This document shows, one piece after another, positions 44,917-54,849 of a stretch of DNA of 64,000 nt. The position numbers were made by a program, and so were the translations under genes. The notes beneath the pieces are model-generated. The model had not been told where the DNA came from and did not search any database. It worked only from the letters and a program-made list of their open reading frames with translations. Numbering within the stretch: the stretch's first letter is position 1; every line of letters starts with the position of its first letter. This DNA comes from Holophagae bacterium. GTDB taxonomy: Bacteria > Acidobacteriota > Holophagae > Acanthopleuribacterales > Acanthopleuribacteraceae. The stretch covers positions 248,001-312,000 of the forward strand of contig JAUIFE010000003.1 in assembly GCA_030429565.1 (NCBI GenBank), read 5' to 3'.

Positions 44917-44956
44917 GACAGCGCTGATCTAGCTGCTCTTAGTGAGCTGCGCTGTC
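44917..44956 (+). promoter_or_regulatory. Leader hairpin upstream of the RHS gene
   Basis: GACAGCGC (44917-44924) pairs with GCGCTGTC (44949-44956), with an inner AGCT/AGCT stem. It lies 54 bases before the ATG and could affect mRNA stability or translation. Confidence 0.4.
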
Positions 44957-45009
44957 GGTGCAACTCTCTGCGGTTGCCGCGAATCCTTTATTTTTTCAGA
45001 GGCACGTAT

Positions 45010-48000
45010 ATGAAAAGACACATCTCCATGATTTGCCTGTTGCTGTTAGGTCTGTTCCGATCAACAGTATCGGCCGCCGAAGCGGGCGGTATCGAAGGCG
45101 CTTTTACGGTCGACGCCAACGGCGGCGCCGTTTATTCCATTCCGATTGACGTTCCGCCTGGCATCAATGGTGTTGAACCCAATCTCGCATTGCAGTATCA
45201 CAGTCAAGCAGGCGAGGGGATTTTGGGGGTTGGCTGGAACCTGACCGGTCTCACCGCGATTACCCGCGTGGGCCAAATCAAACGCATTGACGGCCGTTAC
45301 CAGCCGGTGCGTTTTGATCGCAACGACAAAGACCGGCTCAGCTTACAGGGTCAGCGCTTGGTGGCGGTTGCGGATAAAAACGGCAACCGCTTGACGACCC
45401 AGGCAGCCATGAATGCCGCTTACGGTCGCGACGGCACGGTGTACCGCACCGAACGAGAAACTTGGACGCGGATCATCGGTCACGGCGACATGGACGATCC
45501 CGGCGTTTGGTTTGAAGCCCATCTCAAAAGTGGTGCCGCCATGGAATTTGGGCGTTCCCATAACGCGGCGGCGACCTATAGTGACGGCCGCATTCGGGCC
45601 TGGGGGCTCAACCTAAACCAGGATATTAACCAAAATACGATTCGCTACCGTTACCTTGCCGACACACCCGGTTACTTGCTAATTTCGCGCATTGATTACA
45701 CGGGTAACGGTACCGATGTGCAGCCCAATCGCAGTGTGCGTTTCCTTTACCAAAGCGACGTGACACCGACCCGTTACATCGCCGGTGAAGCGCTTAACGT
45801 CGCGCATCAATTGACGACGGTAACAACCTACTTTGATGCGGTGCCGATTAGCCGTTATCAATTGACTTATGCAACCAGCAGCGGCAGCGGTCGTGCCTTG
45901 GTGCAATCAGTGGAACGCTGTGGTTTTCAAAGCGGCACTCAGACCTGGACCTGTTTTGAGCCAACCGAGTTCTCTTGGCAAACGCCGGGTAAACATGCCT
46001 GGCGCGGGCGCGATTTGCCGGTGCAGGGCCTTGCCGCGACGAATCATCTGAATCAAACGGCCCGTTTTGTGGACTGGAATTTGGACGGCTGGACCGACAT
46101 CGTTTATGTTGTGAATTTGCCAGGACGCACCTACCGCGCCGAGGTGCGGTTGTTGGAAAACGTCGCGGCCGAAAACGGCGCGCGCCAATTGAAACAATCG
46201 GTGATCCGCAACCTCGATTTTCGTTTTCTCCGTTCCGGTTCTGTTTGGACGGTTGACATGAACGATGACGGCCGTTTGGATTTTGTTTTTAAATACACGA
46301 CCAACGATCTCGACGACCTGGGTCGGTTGGCGATGGTTTCCCGGGATGATCAGGGCCGCGATCAGGTTGTGTTATTGGGTCAACGCGACCGCAATTTGCG
46401 CGAATACACCGTGGCCGCCGAATGGGTGACCGACATGAACGGCGACGGTAAGGTGGATTATGCGTTTATGGCCTCTGATCGCAGTACCTACTACGTACAA
46501 TATGGCGATGGGACCCGTTTTGCCGGCAGTGCGGTTCGTTTCGGCAGCCACAATATCGTGATCAAATTTGATGCGAGTTACCAATGGCTTGCCGATATTA
46601 ACGGCGACACCTTGCCCGATTTGATTTTGGTGGATGACGGCGATCTGCTTAACCCCGACGACGGCGACATTTACGTGATGCGCAATTTGGGTGATCGTTT
46701 TGCGGCCAAGGAAAAATGGTATGATGCGCATCCCGCCGGCACACCCGAAAATCCCTTTTTTGACCGCTACACCTTTGACGGACAACGGTGGATTACCGAT
46801 ATCAACGGCGATGGTTTGGCCGATGTCGTTTTTGGATCGGCCGGCAGTGGTCAACCGTTGAAGGGACTGCTTTCAACGGGTAAAACCTTTGTGGAAACCG
46901 AACTGACGCGGCTCGGCAATGATGTGGATCCCAGCGAAGATCGGCTGTGGTTTGGCGACGCCAACAACGACAAAGCCATCGATATTTTCTGGCGCGATCA
47001 TTCGGCTAAAAAGACCTGGGTTTTTTACAACCGCAACGGCATCCCCAACTTTGACAGCAGCCCGGCGTTGTTCGCCGACGACGGCATCAACACAAGCCTG
47101 AGTTTCCTTGTCGACCTCAACCAAGACGGTCGCGTCGATCAGTTGTTGCGGGATGATGATCGCGACACCTTGCGAATAATCGAATCGCAGGGCGCGGCTG
47201 TGACGGAAGCCATTTACGAGGTGAAGGAACCCTTTGGCGGCGGTGTCAGCATTCGTTACGAACCTTTGAGTAAGGCAAATTACGGCGGCGCCGAAGCCTT
47301 TGGCGACTTAGTTCCCGCACCGCGATCAACGGTTGTCGTGCACGAATACAGTTTAAAGCCGGGGCTTGGCACGGAAATGACCTTCTCGCTGAACTATTCC
47401 TTCGGCATGATGCACCCGTTTTTGGGTTTCGCCGGGTTTGGTCATGTGGGTCACTACAATGAAACGTCCAAGCTCAACAAAGTACGCGATTATCATCAGG
47501 AATTCCCACGCGTCGGCACGCTTGCAAGGGAATACACGCAATATCAATGGGCGGTCACCGAAGAAACCGACTACACCGTTGCGGCGGTGAATACCGCCAA
47601 TGCTTGGGTATGGGAGGTTCACAACACCAAGGTCGTGGTTGGACGGCACTATGGTTCCAACAAAGCGTTCACCCACGAAACCCTATTGAGCTACGACGCT
47701 TACGGCAATCTCGAAACCGTTTGGCGCAAAGGGGATCCCAACCGTACGGATGATGATCGCGTCACGGTGAACCAGTACACCAATGACGCGGACGATTGGA
47801 TGCTCGGTTTCCAAACCGCCGCCAAAACCATGGCGCGCACCTCGCTGCCGGCGGTGGGACAGGTCGACTTTACCCAAATGGGCGCCGGCGACCTTGCCCT
47901 GAGCCGTTTTACCTACGATCAACGGGGTAACCGCACCAAGATTGAAACCTATCTCGATGAAACCAAAAGCTGGGCCGAAGAAACCTTTGCCTATGACCGC

Positions 48001-51000
48001 TTCGGCAACCAAACCGCGCACACCAATGCGCTGGGGAACACAACAACGGTCAGTTACGACCCGACCTTCCACACCTACCCCGTGACCACCCGATACCCGG
48101 TGGCGGGCCTGACGCAAACCACCACCTTCGCCGCACGTTGGGGCGAAACGGAACGCGTGACCGATGCCAATGGCAACCAAACGCGAATAGCCTACGATGC
48201 CTTCGGTCGGCCGGTGGCCTTTTTTGCGCCCAACCAGCAAGGTGTCGAAACGCAAATCAAAAGCTTGCGTTATGCCTTCGATGCCCAAAAAGGTTTTTAT
48301 GTGGAAACGCGTTATCGCGAATCCTGGGACGGTGCGGACACCAACACTTGGACTTGGGAGCGGGTGTACTACGACGGTTTGATGCGCGAAATTCGCCAAG
48401 AAGCCAAGGGCCCCAACGCCCAAAAAACACGCATCAACCTGTTTAAATACGATGGCGCCGGTCGTCTCGTCGGCAAAACCCCGACCTTTTTTGAAGACGA
48501 GGGGGCGGATTACAGCGTCATTCGTTACGGCGATCGCGGATTGATCAGTCACATTGATGAACCCAACGGCGCATGGGCTTCGTTTAGTTATGGTTATGAC
48601 TTAGCCGGCGAGTACCAGGCGACACGCAGCTACGAGCCGGGTCAGGTCGGCAGAAACACGTCGTCGATTATTAACACCTGGTTCGATGTGCTCGGTCGCG
48701 AGGTGCGCAAACGTTCACCCGACGGCACCATGTCCAACCTGCGTTATGACGCCATGGATCGTCTGGTGGAACAGACGGGCGGCGGTTCCAGTCGGTATAC
48801 CTACAACTCGCGTGGCTTACAAACGCGGATTGAGGAAGACGGCGTCGGCGCCAAAACGCTTTCTTATGATGTGCAAGGGCGTTTGACACAGACGCGTCAG
48901 GGCGGCGGTGCGATTCGTTTTCAATACGACGCCTTGGATCGGGTTGTCAGCGAAGATCACATGGACGCCCAAAACATAGATCACAATGTGACATACAGCC
49001 TTCAATACGACGATACGGCGGTTCAAAACGGGCGTGGTCAATTGACCAAGGTCACCCGCGACGGCGATCAAGCAGTTTGGACAACCGCCTATGACAACAA
49101 CGGTAACCCGACCCACACCTCGGTTTCCGTGGGTTTTGCACCCTTTGCTAGCGCTGCCGCCGCTAAAACCTGGACCACACGGCGGTCTTACGATCCTCGC
49201 GGCCGCTTGCAGCAGGTGACCCATCCCGACGGCAGTGTCGTGCAGCATGGTTACAACGGGCAAGGCCACCTTAGCGGTGTGTCCCTCAAAGAAGTTGGCC
49301 GCAACAGTTTCAAATCTGTGTTGGCCTACGACAACTACAACGGTCTCGGTTTACCCGGCCGCGTGACCCACGGCAATGGTCTGGTGACCAACCACACCTT
49401 TGACCGCAACGGTCGCGTGCTTTCGCGCTCCTTGAAACGCGGGTCCACGGCACTGCTTGACACCCATTATGAGTGGAACAACGCCAACCTGATCACCGCC
49501 ATTCGCGAGAACACCAAACCGAATACCAACCAAAGTTTCCATTACGACAATACCTTGCGCCTTACCAAAGCCGTCGGGGTATACGGGACGATTGACTACA
49601 GTTATGACGGCAACGGCAACCTGTTGTCGCGCAACGATACGTCATTTACCTATGACCTTGCGGCCGCCAACCAGGTCATTTCCGCGAGCAGTGGTCAGCA
49701 GTTTTCTTATGACAGTCGCGGTCAACGCACCAGAACCGAACTGCGCGACGGCAGTAGTTTCTTTTATCGCTGGAGTGCCGACGGCATGATTCGCGCGATT
49801 CAGCATCGTCGGCAAAGGAACGGCAGTCGCCAGGACATTATGCGGGCGACCTATGACGTGGCCGGGCAATTGCTGTCGAAGTGGACCGAAAACGGCGAAA
49901 CCACGCTTTACCTCGCCGAAGGTTTTGAGGTCGTGCACACCGCCGCCGGCGCCTATCAGTACACCCTGAACATTGCCGGTCCTTCCAAACCCGAGTTGGC
50001 CGTTACCCGTGCCGGTCAAGGCCGATCCGCTGCTAAGGTGAACCAAATCAGCATGTTCAATCGCAGCTCCGGCGCCGGATTGGTTGCTTGGGGTCTGCTT
50101 TGCGGGGAAACGTTGTTAACCGAAGCTGCCGATTCGCCTTGGTTTTTGCCCGCGCTGTTAGTCATGCTATCGGTCTCGTGGTTCGCGGTTTTTGCCGGCT
50201 TGGGTTTGCAGGCCGCCCGGCGTCGCTCCGGTTTGGGTCGGTTGCGCCGCCGCATGGCGCCTTGGCTGCCCCGTCAATGGCGCGAGGCGCCGCTTGCCAC
50301 CGACTTCTTGCGCCGTCATACCCTGCGCCGTTGCTTCGGTGCCGGTTTGTTGTTCCTGGGCTTGACCGTGCTTAACCCAACCTTGTCGGCCGCCGTGGTT
50401 GCCGGCGTCAACGGTCCCGGGATTCCTGTGGCCGGGACCGTGCGGTACTTCCACAGCAACCAAGTTTTTAGTACCAGCCTGGTCACCGACGGCAACGGTC
50501 AAGTGACCGCCACCACCCATTACACCCCGTATGGGATGCCGGTTGAGCGTTCTGGTGTCGATGATTACCGCCCCAAATTCGGCGGTAAAGAGTACCTGGC
50601 GACCGCGCAGTTGTACGACTTCGGCGCGCGTTACTACGATCCATTAACCGCGTCTTTTCTAAGCCCCGATCCCGAAGGTCAGTTCCTCTCGCCCTACACC
50701 TTCACCAACGGCAATCCCACCAGTGCGATTGATCCCGACGGGCGTTTGGCGACCTTGCTGTTTTTCATTCTTCTGGGCGGCCTGATTGGTGCCTACTTTG
50801 GCGGCGTTGCCGTCAATGGCGGTAATTACAACCCGGTCGAATGGGATTGGAGTTCCGGCAAAACCTGGAAAGGTCTGTTGGCCGGGTTTTTGATTGGCGC
50901 TGTTTCCGGTGCCGTGGGTTTCCCGGTGTTTGCTTCCGGCAACATTTTGGCGATGGCCGCCTTTGGCACCTTGTTTGGCGGCATTGAGGCCTTCACCATG

Positions 51001-52080
51001 GGCGTGATCAACGGTTACCGAGGTGGTCAGCTTTTAAGTACTCTGGCCGGTGGTTTCATCGCCGGTGGCTTGGGTGGTCTTGCTTTTGGCACCGTTGGCA
51101 AACTTTTCTCGCCCTTGCTGCGCGCCGGTCGCCATGCGTTCCGTTTCTTTCGTTCGTCCATTTCGAAGTCGGCTCAATCTTTGCGCGCCGCACCGCGTGC
51201 CTTGACCAAGGTGGCCCAGTGTTTCACCGAAAATACGGAAGTGGTTGTCGAAGAAGGTCGCAAGCCGATCAGCGAGGTGGCCGAAGGCGATTTGGTCTGG
51301 TCTTGGAATGAGGAAACCGGGCGAACCGAACTCAATCGCGTCACCCAATTGTTCCGCAACCAAGTGTCGCGTTTGGTGCGGGTGGCGCTGGAAGACCAAA
51401 TCATCGAAACCACCACCGAACACCCGTTTTACGTTCAAGGTGAAGGTTGGCTGGAGGCTTCGGCGCTGAAACCAGGAGACCTGTTAGTGGGTTTTGAGGG
51501 TCGCAAGGTGGCAGTGAAAGCCGTGTTGATCCAAGAAGGTGCGTTCCTGGTCTACAACTTCGAAGTAGCCGACGCCCACACCTACTTTGTCAGTCGCCGC
51601 GATGCTAAAACGGCCGGCGCGCCGGTTGAAGCGGTGTTGGTTCACAACCTGTGTATTGCCGAACGCGCCCGCCAAATCCAGAACCAATACGTGAAATCCG
51701 GGTTGCGTGCGGCTGACGGCAAAAACATTGCCGTGGCTCGCTTCCGCGTTAAAGGCGGTCCGGTTCGCGAACGGGTCGCCGTCAGTGGTGCCAAGGATTT
51801 TGGCGTTAACGGCGAGGTTAGTTTCCAACGCGAGCGGTTCTTTAAAGCGCGCGTTGACGGCTGGGATCGTAGTCAGGATACCGAAATCAAAATTCTGGAC
51901 TACATCCACCGCCAAATTCGGCGTAACCCGAAGGTCAAAGGCAATCTGGAACTGTTCACACCACGCGCGCCCTGTCGCTCGTGTTCACGGGTGATTCGCG
52001 ATTTCCGCCAAGTTCACCCCAACATCAACCTAAAAGTTTCCCATGCGCAGGGACGCATAAACGAAGGATTCTTCTTCTAA
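45010..52080 (+). CDS. Giant SpvB/FG-GAP/RHS polymorphic toxin with Hint and C-terminal deaminase domains
   Basis: The start MKRHISMICLLLLGLFRSTVSA (45010, AGAGG upstream) gives a signal peptide. Of 2356 residues: SpvB-like N-terminus (about 30-330; GINGVEPNLALQYHSQAGEG); seven Ca-binding-like DxDGxxD repeats (about 355-715); TcdB-like middle region; RHS/YD repeats (about 890-1660); two or three hydrophobic helices (about 1680-1800); RHS core with YDFGARYYDPLTASFLSPDP (about 1810-1912); Gly-rich hydrophobic stretch; Hint domain C2071 to H2212-N2213 (self-cleaving pretoxin); and a 143-residue tail with E2292 (DTEIKIL), C2322/C2325 (APCRSC) and FRQVHPNINL, matching the BURPS668_1122 toxin-deaminase pattern. 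It probably edits nucleic acid bases in rivals. No immunity gene follows before the terminator. Confidence 0.9.
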   Translation: MKRHISMICLLLLGLFRSTVSAAEAGGIEGAFTVDANGGAVYSIPIDVPPGINGVEPNLALQYHSQAGEGILGVGWNLTGLTAITRVGQIKRIDGRYQPVRFDRNDKDRLSLQGQRLVAVADKNGNRLTTQAAMNAAYGRDGTVYRTERETWTRIIGHGDMDDPGVWFEAHLKSGAAMEFGRSHNAAATYSDGRIRAWGLNLNQDINQNTIRYRYLADTPGYLLISRIDYTGNGTDVQPNRSVRFLYQSDVTPTRYIAGEALNVAHQLTTVTTYFDAVPISRYQLTYATSSGSGRALVQSVERCGFQSGTQTWTCFEPTEFSWQTPGKHAWRGRDLPVQGLAATNHLNQTARFVDWNLDGWTDIVYVVNLPGRTYRAEVRLLENVAAENGARQLKQSVIRNLDFRFLRSGSVWTVDMNDDGRLDFVFKYTTNDLDDLGRLAMVSRDDQGRDQVVLLGQRDRNLREYTVAAEWVTDMNGDGKVDYAFMASDRSTYYVQYGDGTRFAGSAVRFGSHNIVIKFDASYQWLADINGDTLPDLILVDDGDLLNPDDGDIYVMRNLGDRFAAKEKWYDAHPAGTPENPFFDRYTFDGQRWITDINGDGLADVVFGSAGSGQPLKGLLSTGKTFVETELTRLGNDVDPSEDRLWFGDANNDKAIDIFWRDHSAKKTWVFYNRNGIPNFDSSPALFADDGINTSLSFLVDLNQDGRVDQLLRDDDRDTLRIIESQGAAVTEAIYEVKEPFGGGVSIRYEPLSKANYGGAEAFGDLVPAPRSTVVVHEYSLKPGLGTEMTFSLNYSFGMMHPFLGFAGFGHVGHYNETSKLNKVRDYHQEFPRVGTLAREYTQYQWAVTEETDYTVAAVNTANAWVWEVHNTKVVVGRHYGSNKAFTHETLLSYDAYGNLETVWRKGDPNRTDDDRVTVNQYTNDADDWMLGFQTAAKTMARTSLPAVGQVDFTQMGAGDLALSRFTYDQRGNRTKIETYLDETKSWAEETFAYDRFGNQTAHTNALGNTTTVSYDPTFHTYPVTTRYPVAGLTQTTTFAARWGETERVTDANGNQTRIAYDAFGRPVAFFAPNQQGVETQIKSLRYAFDAQKGFYVETRYRESWDGADTNTWTWERVYYDGLMREIRQEAKGPNAQKTRINLFKYDGAGRLVGKTPTFFEDEGADYSVIRYGDRGLISHIDEPNGAWASFSYGYDLAGEYQATRSYEPGQVGRNTSSIINTWFDVLGREVRKRSPDGTMSNLRYDAMDRLVEQTGGGSSRYTYNSRGLQTRIEEDGVGAKTLSYDVQGRLTQTRQGGGAIRFQYDALDRVVSEDHMDAQNIDHNVTYSLQYDDTAVQNGRGQLTKVTRDGDQAVWTTAYDNNGNPTHTSVSVGFAPFASAAAAKTWTTRRSYDPRGRLQQVTHPDGSVVQHGYNGQGHLSGVSLKEVGRNSFKSVLAYDNYNGLGLPGRVTHGNGLVTNHTFDRNGRVLSRSLKRGSTALLDTHYEWNNANLITAIRENTKPNTNQSFHYDNTLRLTKAVGVYGTIDYSYDGNGNLLSRNDTSFTYDLAAANQVISASSGQQFSYDSRGQRTRTELRDGSSFFYRWSADGMIRAIQHRRQRNGSRQDIMRATYDVAGQLLSKWTENGETTLYLAEGFEVVHTAAGAYQYTLNIAGPSKPELAVTRAGQGRSAAKVNQISMFNRSSGAGLVAWGLLCGETLLTEAADSPWFLPALLVMLSVSWFAVFAGLGLQAARRRSGLGRLRRRMAPWLPRQWREAPLATDFLRRHTLRRCFGAGLLFLGLTVLNPTLSAAVVAGVNGPGIPVAGTVRYFHSNQVFSTSLVTDGNGQVTATTHYTPYGMPVERSGVDDYRPKFGGKEYLATAQLYDFGARYYDPLTASFLSPDPEGQFLSPYTFTNGNPTSAIDPDGRLATLLFFILLGGLIGAYFGGVAVNGGNYNPVEWDWSSGKTWKGLLAGFLIGAVSGAVGFPVFASGNILAMAAFGTLFGGIEAFTMGVINGYRGGQLLSTLAGGFIAGGLGGLAFGTVGKLFSPLLRAGRHAFRFFRSSISKSAQSLRAAPRALTKVAQCFTENTEVVVEEGRKPISEVAEGDLVWSWNEETGRTELNRVTQLFRNQVSRLVRVALEDQIIETTTEHPFYVQGEGWLEASALKPGDLLVGFEGRKVAVKAVLIQEGAFLVYNFEVADAHTYFVSRRDAKTAGAPVEAVLVHNLCIAERARQIQNQYVKSGLRAADGKNIAVARFRVKGGPVRERVAVSGAKDFGVNGEVSFQRERFFKARVDGWDRSQDTEIKILDYIHRQIRRNPKVKGNLELFTPRAPCRSCSRVIRDFRQVHPNINLKVSHAQGRINEGFFF

Positions 52081-52108
52081 ACACCATCAACCAGAACGTG
52101 ATGCAATG

Positions 52109-52139
52109 GGGCGCCGGTCATCGATCGGCGCCTTTTTTT
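52109..52139 (+). terminator. Rho-independent terminator of the RHS toxin gene
   Basis: GGCGCCG (52110-52116) pairs with CGGCGCC (52126-52132), followed by seven T residues, 29 bp after the stop. Confidence 0.85.
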
Positions 52140-52201
52140 ATTGAAGCGCGCGGTGTAACGCAAAAACCCAGCCTTATCGCGTGGTGACGGGGAGTTTGTG
52201 C

Positions 52202-53191
52202 CTAAGTGTAGGCGTACATGTCGGCGATGTACTCGTTGAGAATCACTTCTTTGAGTTCAAGGATGTCGACGAGGATTTGGTCCAGTCGCTCTAAATCCTT
52301 GGTGTGGATGTTGATATCAATGCCCCATTGGTAAAATACTTGGCTTTCCGCCGTGGTGATGCCGGGCGTGATCATGGCGATGGTTTGGCAACGGCGAATC
52401 GGCAGCGAAATTTGTTTGATGCGGCCCAGCAAGGCTTGGCTGTCCGACGCGTACTTAAGCATGCGCTGGTCGACGATGATGACGTGGTAGGGTTTTTTAC
52501 TGATTTGTTCCAGCGTCGCTTCGAGCGATGTGACCGGGTTGAGGGTAAAGCCGCGGCGCTGGAGGGTGGCCTCGCAGTTTTTAATGACCGTGGCGTTTTG
52601 CGTGGCGACCAGTACTTGGTTTTCGAGTAAGCGTTCGTGGACTTGGGCCTGGAAGGCGAGTGCTTTGACCTTCGGTCCGTCGCCCGCGACCGGCGCATTC
52701 ATCACCGGTGCTTGGCTCTTGAGGCGGTCTTCCAGCATGCGCAGGCGGCCTTCCATTTCGGTGCGCAGATCGGCTTTGCAGCGCTCTAGCTCGGTTAAAA
52801 AATCGCGCCGCAGCGAATCGACGATTTGGGGCGGCAAGTTGCCGGCCGGGCGCGACTGTTGCGGGGCCGCTTTGGGCGGTGCAGGGCGCTGTTGGGCGGT
52901 GGGCGGTGCGGCCGGTCGCGGTGCTTGTGCGGGCCGAGGCGCCTGCTTGGGGACGGGCGCCGCTTGCGGTGCCGTGCCGCCGCCGGCGAAAATGTTGTCG
53001 ATGGCATTGTCGAAGTGTTGCGACATGCCACCCTGGCTGTAATTGGGCGCCGGTTTTGCGGCCGACGGTGAGTAATCGTCCGTGATTGGGTTATCAAAGC
53101 CGCAAGCCGGACACTTTTGGGTGTAATCCTGGGGCAGTGGGATGTCCGGTACAACGATAATGCGACCGCAGCGTTCACAAGCTTTGTTCAT
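52202..53191 (-). CDS. Zn-ribbon protein with disordered linker, coiled coil and receiver-like C-terminal domain
   Basis: GAGGAA precedes the ATG. The 329-residue protein has a Zn ribbon (C5, C8, C27, C30), a Pro/Ala/Gln-rich linker (about 70-120), a charged helix (about 122-160), and a receiver-like fold from about 190: VLVATQNATVIKNCEATL, then PYHVIIVDQRML with D241 at the acceptor site. The acidic pair after the first strand is missing, so phosphorylation is uncertain. The gene starts 21 bp after the pilT-like stop, so the two form an operon. A role in localising or regulating the pilus motor is inference. Confidence 0.75.
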   Translation of the reverse strand: MNKACERCGRIIVVPDIPLPQDYTQKCPACGFDNPITDDYSPSAAKPAPNYSQGGMSQHFDNAIDNIFAGGGTAPQAAPVPKQAPRPAQAPRPAAPPTAQQRPAPPKAAPQQSRPAGNLPPQIVDSLRRDFLTELERCKADLRTEMEGRLRMLEDRLKSQAPVMNAPVAGDGPKVKALAFQAQVHERLLENQVLVATQNATVIKNCEATLQRRGFTLNPVTSLEATLEQISKKPYHVIIVDQRMLKYASDSQALLGRIKQISLPIRRCQTIAMITPGITTAESQVFYQWGIDINIHTKDLERLDQILVDILELKEVILNEYIADMYAYT

Positions 53192-53212
53192 GTTTTCCTC
53201 ACGCGTCTCGGC

Positions 53213-54391
53213 TTAGGGGCCCATGTCGAGGCCGAGCGCCGGCATTTCATCAATGGTCATGGAATCGTCGGTGGAATCCTCGGCGGCGACTTCCGTTTTC
53301 AGAATGCCCAACTTGAGGCCGAGGTTGTTGGGGTTGGAGGCGTAACGCATCGCCGTGTTTTTATCGATAATGCGTTTGGAGACTTTGCTCAGCAAGTCCA
53401 TATCGAAGGTTTGCATGCCCTCGTGGGCGCCGTCGACCATGGCGTCTTCCAAACTGCCCGCGGCCTGGGCGCCTTTAAGGATGTAGGTGCGTGTGCGGTC
53501 GTTGGATTTGAGCACTTCGACGGCCGCGACCCGCCCTTTACCACCGGGTTTGGGCATCAGGCGTTGCGAAATGATGTAGCGGAAGGTTTGCGCGAAACGG
53601 CTGCGGATGACCTGTTCCTGATCCTTCGGGAACACACCGATGATGCGTTCGATGGTTTTGGCGGCGTCGATGGTGTGCAGTGTCGACATAATTAAGTGAC
53701 CGGTTTCGGCGGCCTCCAGCGCAATTTCAATGCTTTCGATGTCGCGCATCTCGCCGACCATGATGACCTGGGGCGCTTGGCGCAGGCCGGCGCGCAGGGC
53801 GGCGGCGAACGTATCGGTGTCTTGGCCGATCTCGCGTTGGTGGATCATGCTTTTGGTCTTGGGATACAAAAATTCGATTGGGTCTTCGATGGTAATGATG
53901 TGGTACGCGTACTTTTGCGCCATCAGGTTGATCAGGGCGGCCATCGTCGAACTTTTACCGCTGCCGGTGGGGCCGGTTAACAAGACGATACCGTTTTTGA
54001 GATCGAGCGCGCCGAGCAACGATTGCGGCAGTGACAGCGACTCGAAACTGGGGATCAGTGTGGGGATGACGCGCATGACGATGACCAAACTGTTGCGTTG
54101 CCGGAAACAGTTGGTGCGGAAACGGCCCGTTTTTTCCAAGGTGTAGGAGACGTCGACCGAACCGGTCCGCAAAAAGGTCTCCATGGCTTGGGGTTTGTCT
54201 TTGAGCAAGTCCAACACGAGCATTTCGGTTTGGTAAGGGCTGAGTGGGCGCAGATCCTTAAGCGGTACCTCGGTGAGGGTACCGTCTACCATGACCTTGG
54301 GTGGCGAACCGGGACTGAAAATAATGTCCGACGCTCGCGAGGCTACACTCATAATGCGTTTCAGAATTGGTGCAATGTCATAAGGGTTCAA
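53213..54391 (-). CDS. pilT: PilT-type retraction ATPase
   Basis: The TTG at 54391 follows GGAAGGG and begins LNPYDIAPILKRIMSVASRASD, the usual PilT N-terminus; an upstream ATG would add 45 atypical residues. The 392-residue ATPase has Walker A GPTGSGKSST, the Asp box (IITIEDPIEFLYP), Walker B QVIMVGEMRD, and the His box MSTLHTIDAAKT. This marks it as a hexameric type IV pilus retraction motor (PilT or PilU). The C-terminus carries an acidic tail beyond about 370. It is cotranscribed with the Zn-ribbon/REC-like gene. Confidence 0.92.
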   Translation of the reverse strand: MNPYDIAPILKRIMSVASRASDIIFSPGSPPKVMVDGTLTEVPLKDLRPLSPYQTEMLVLDLLKDKPQAMETFLRTGSVDVSYTLEKTGRFRTNCFRQRNSLVIVMRVIPTLIPSFESLSLPQSLLGALDLKNGIVLLTGPTGSGKSSTMAALINLMAQKYAYHIITIEDPIEFLYPKTKSMIHQREIGQDTDTFAAALRAGLRQAPQVIMVGEMRDIESIEIALEAAETGHLIMSTLHTIDAAKTIERIIGVFPKDQEQVIRSRFAQTFRYIISQRLMPKPGGKGRVAAVEVLKSNDRTRTYILKGAQAAGSLEDAMVDGAHEGMQTFDMDLLSKVSKRIIDKNTAMRYASNPNNLGLKLGILKTEVAAEDSTDDSMTIDEMPALGLDMGP

Positions 54392-54849
54392 GTTGCCCTT
54401 CCTGTGTTGGTTTGCCTGAGTCGAAAACAGGGCTCCATCATACCTCAGAATCGGTGCGACGAAACGGTGACGGACGCAACGCTTATATGACCGCGTTGGT
54501 GTCTTTAGCGTGGTTTCGGGCTGCAAATGCCTATTCGTGTCTATCGCCTACTAATCAGAATACTTAAGTGTTGGATGTCCACATGGGTCGGTGTGCCTGG
54601 ATGCGGCCGGCGGCCGGCGCTCAATGATCGCGCCCCGGCCGCTGTTTTGGGCTTCCTTTCCGCCCCATTTCCGAGGATAATGGCCGCACATCACCCTATC
54701 TCGGCGTCGTTGCCGAGCACTTATTTGGCGTGGGTCCGCTCTTAGACGCGGCCGTTTGGTGCGCGATAAGCCCGGCCAACGGTATGGATTAACGAGTTTT
54801 GCTGTGAACGGGCCGGATTAAGCGAGGCCCATATGAGGGAGGGAGCGCG
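54392..54849. other. 458-bp divergent intergenic region
   Basis: No gene is supported. Promoters for pilT (-) and the GAF gene (+) must lie here. An AT-richer patch at 54530-54570 is the likeliest place, but no clear hexamer pair was found. Confidence 0.4.

Larger units (their letters stand above)
44151..45009. other. 859-bp gap between kinase and RHS genes
   Basis: It contains a possible small ORF and promoter on the minus strand, the palindromic repeat copy 1 (44513-44674), a T-rich tract near 44860-44890, and a hairpin in the RHS leader (44917-44956). No other gene is supported. Confidence 0.5.
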
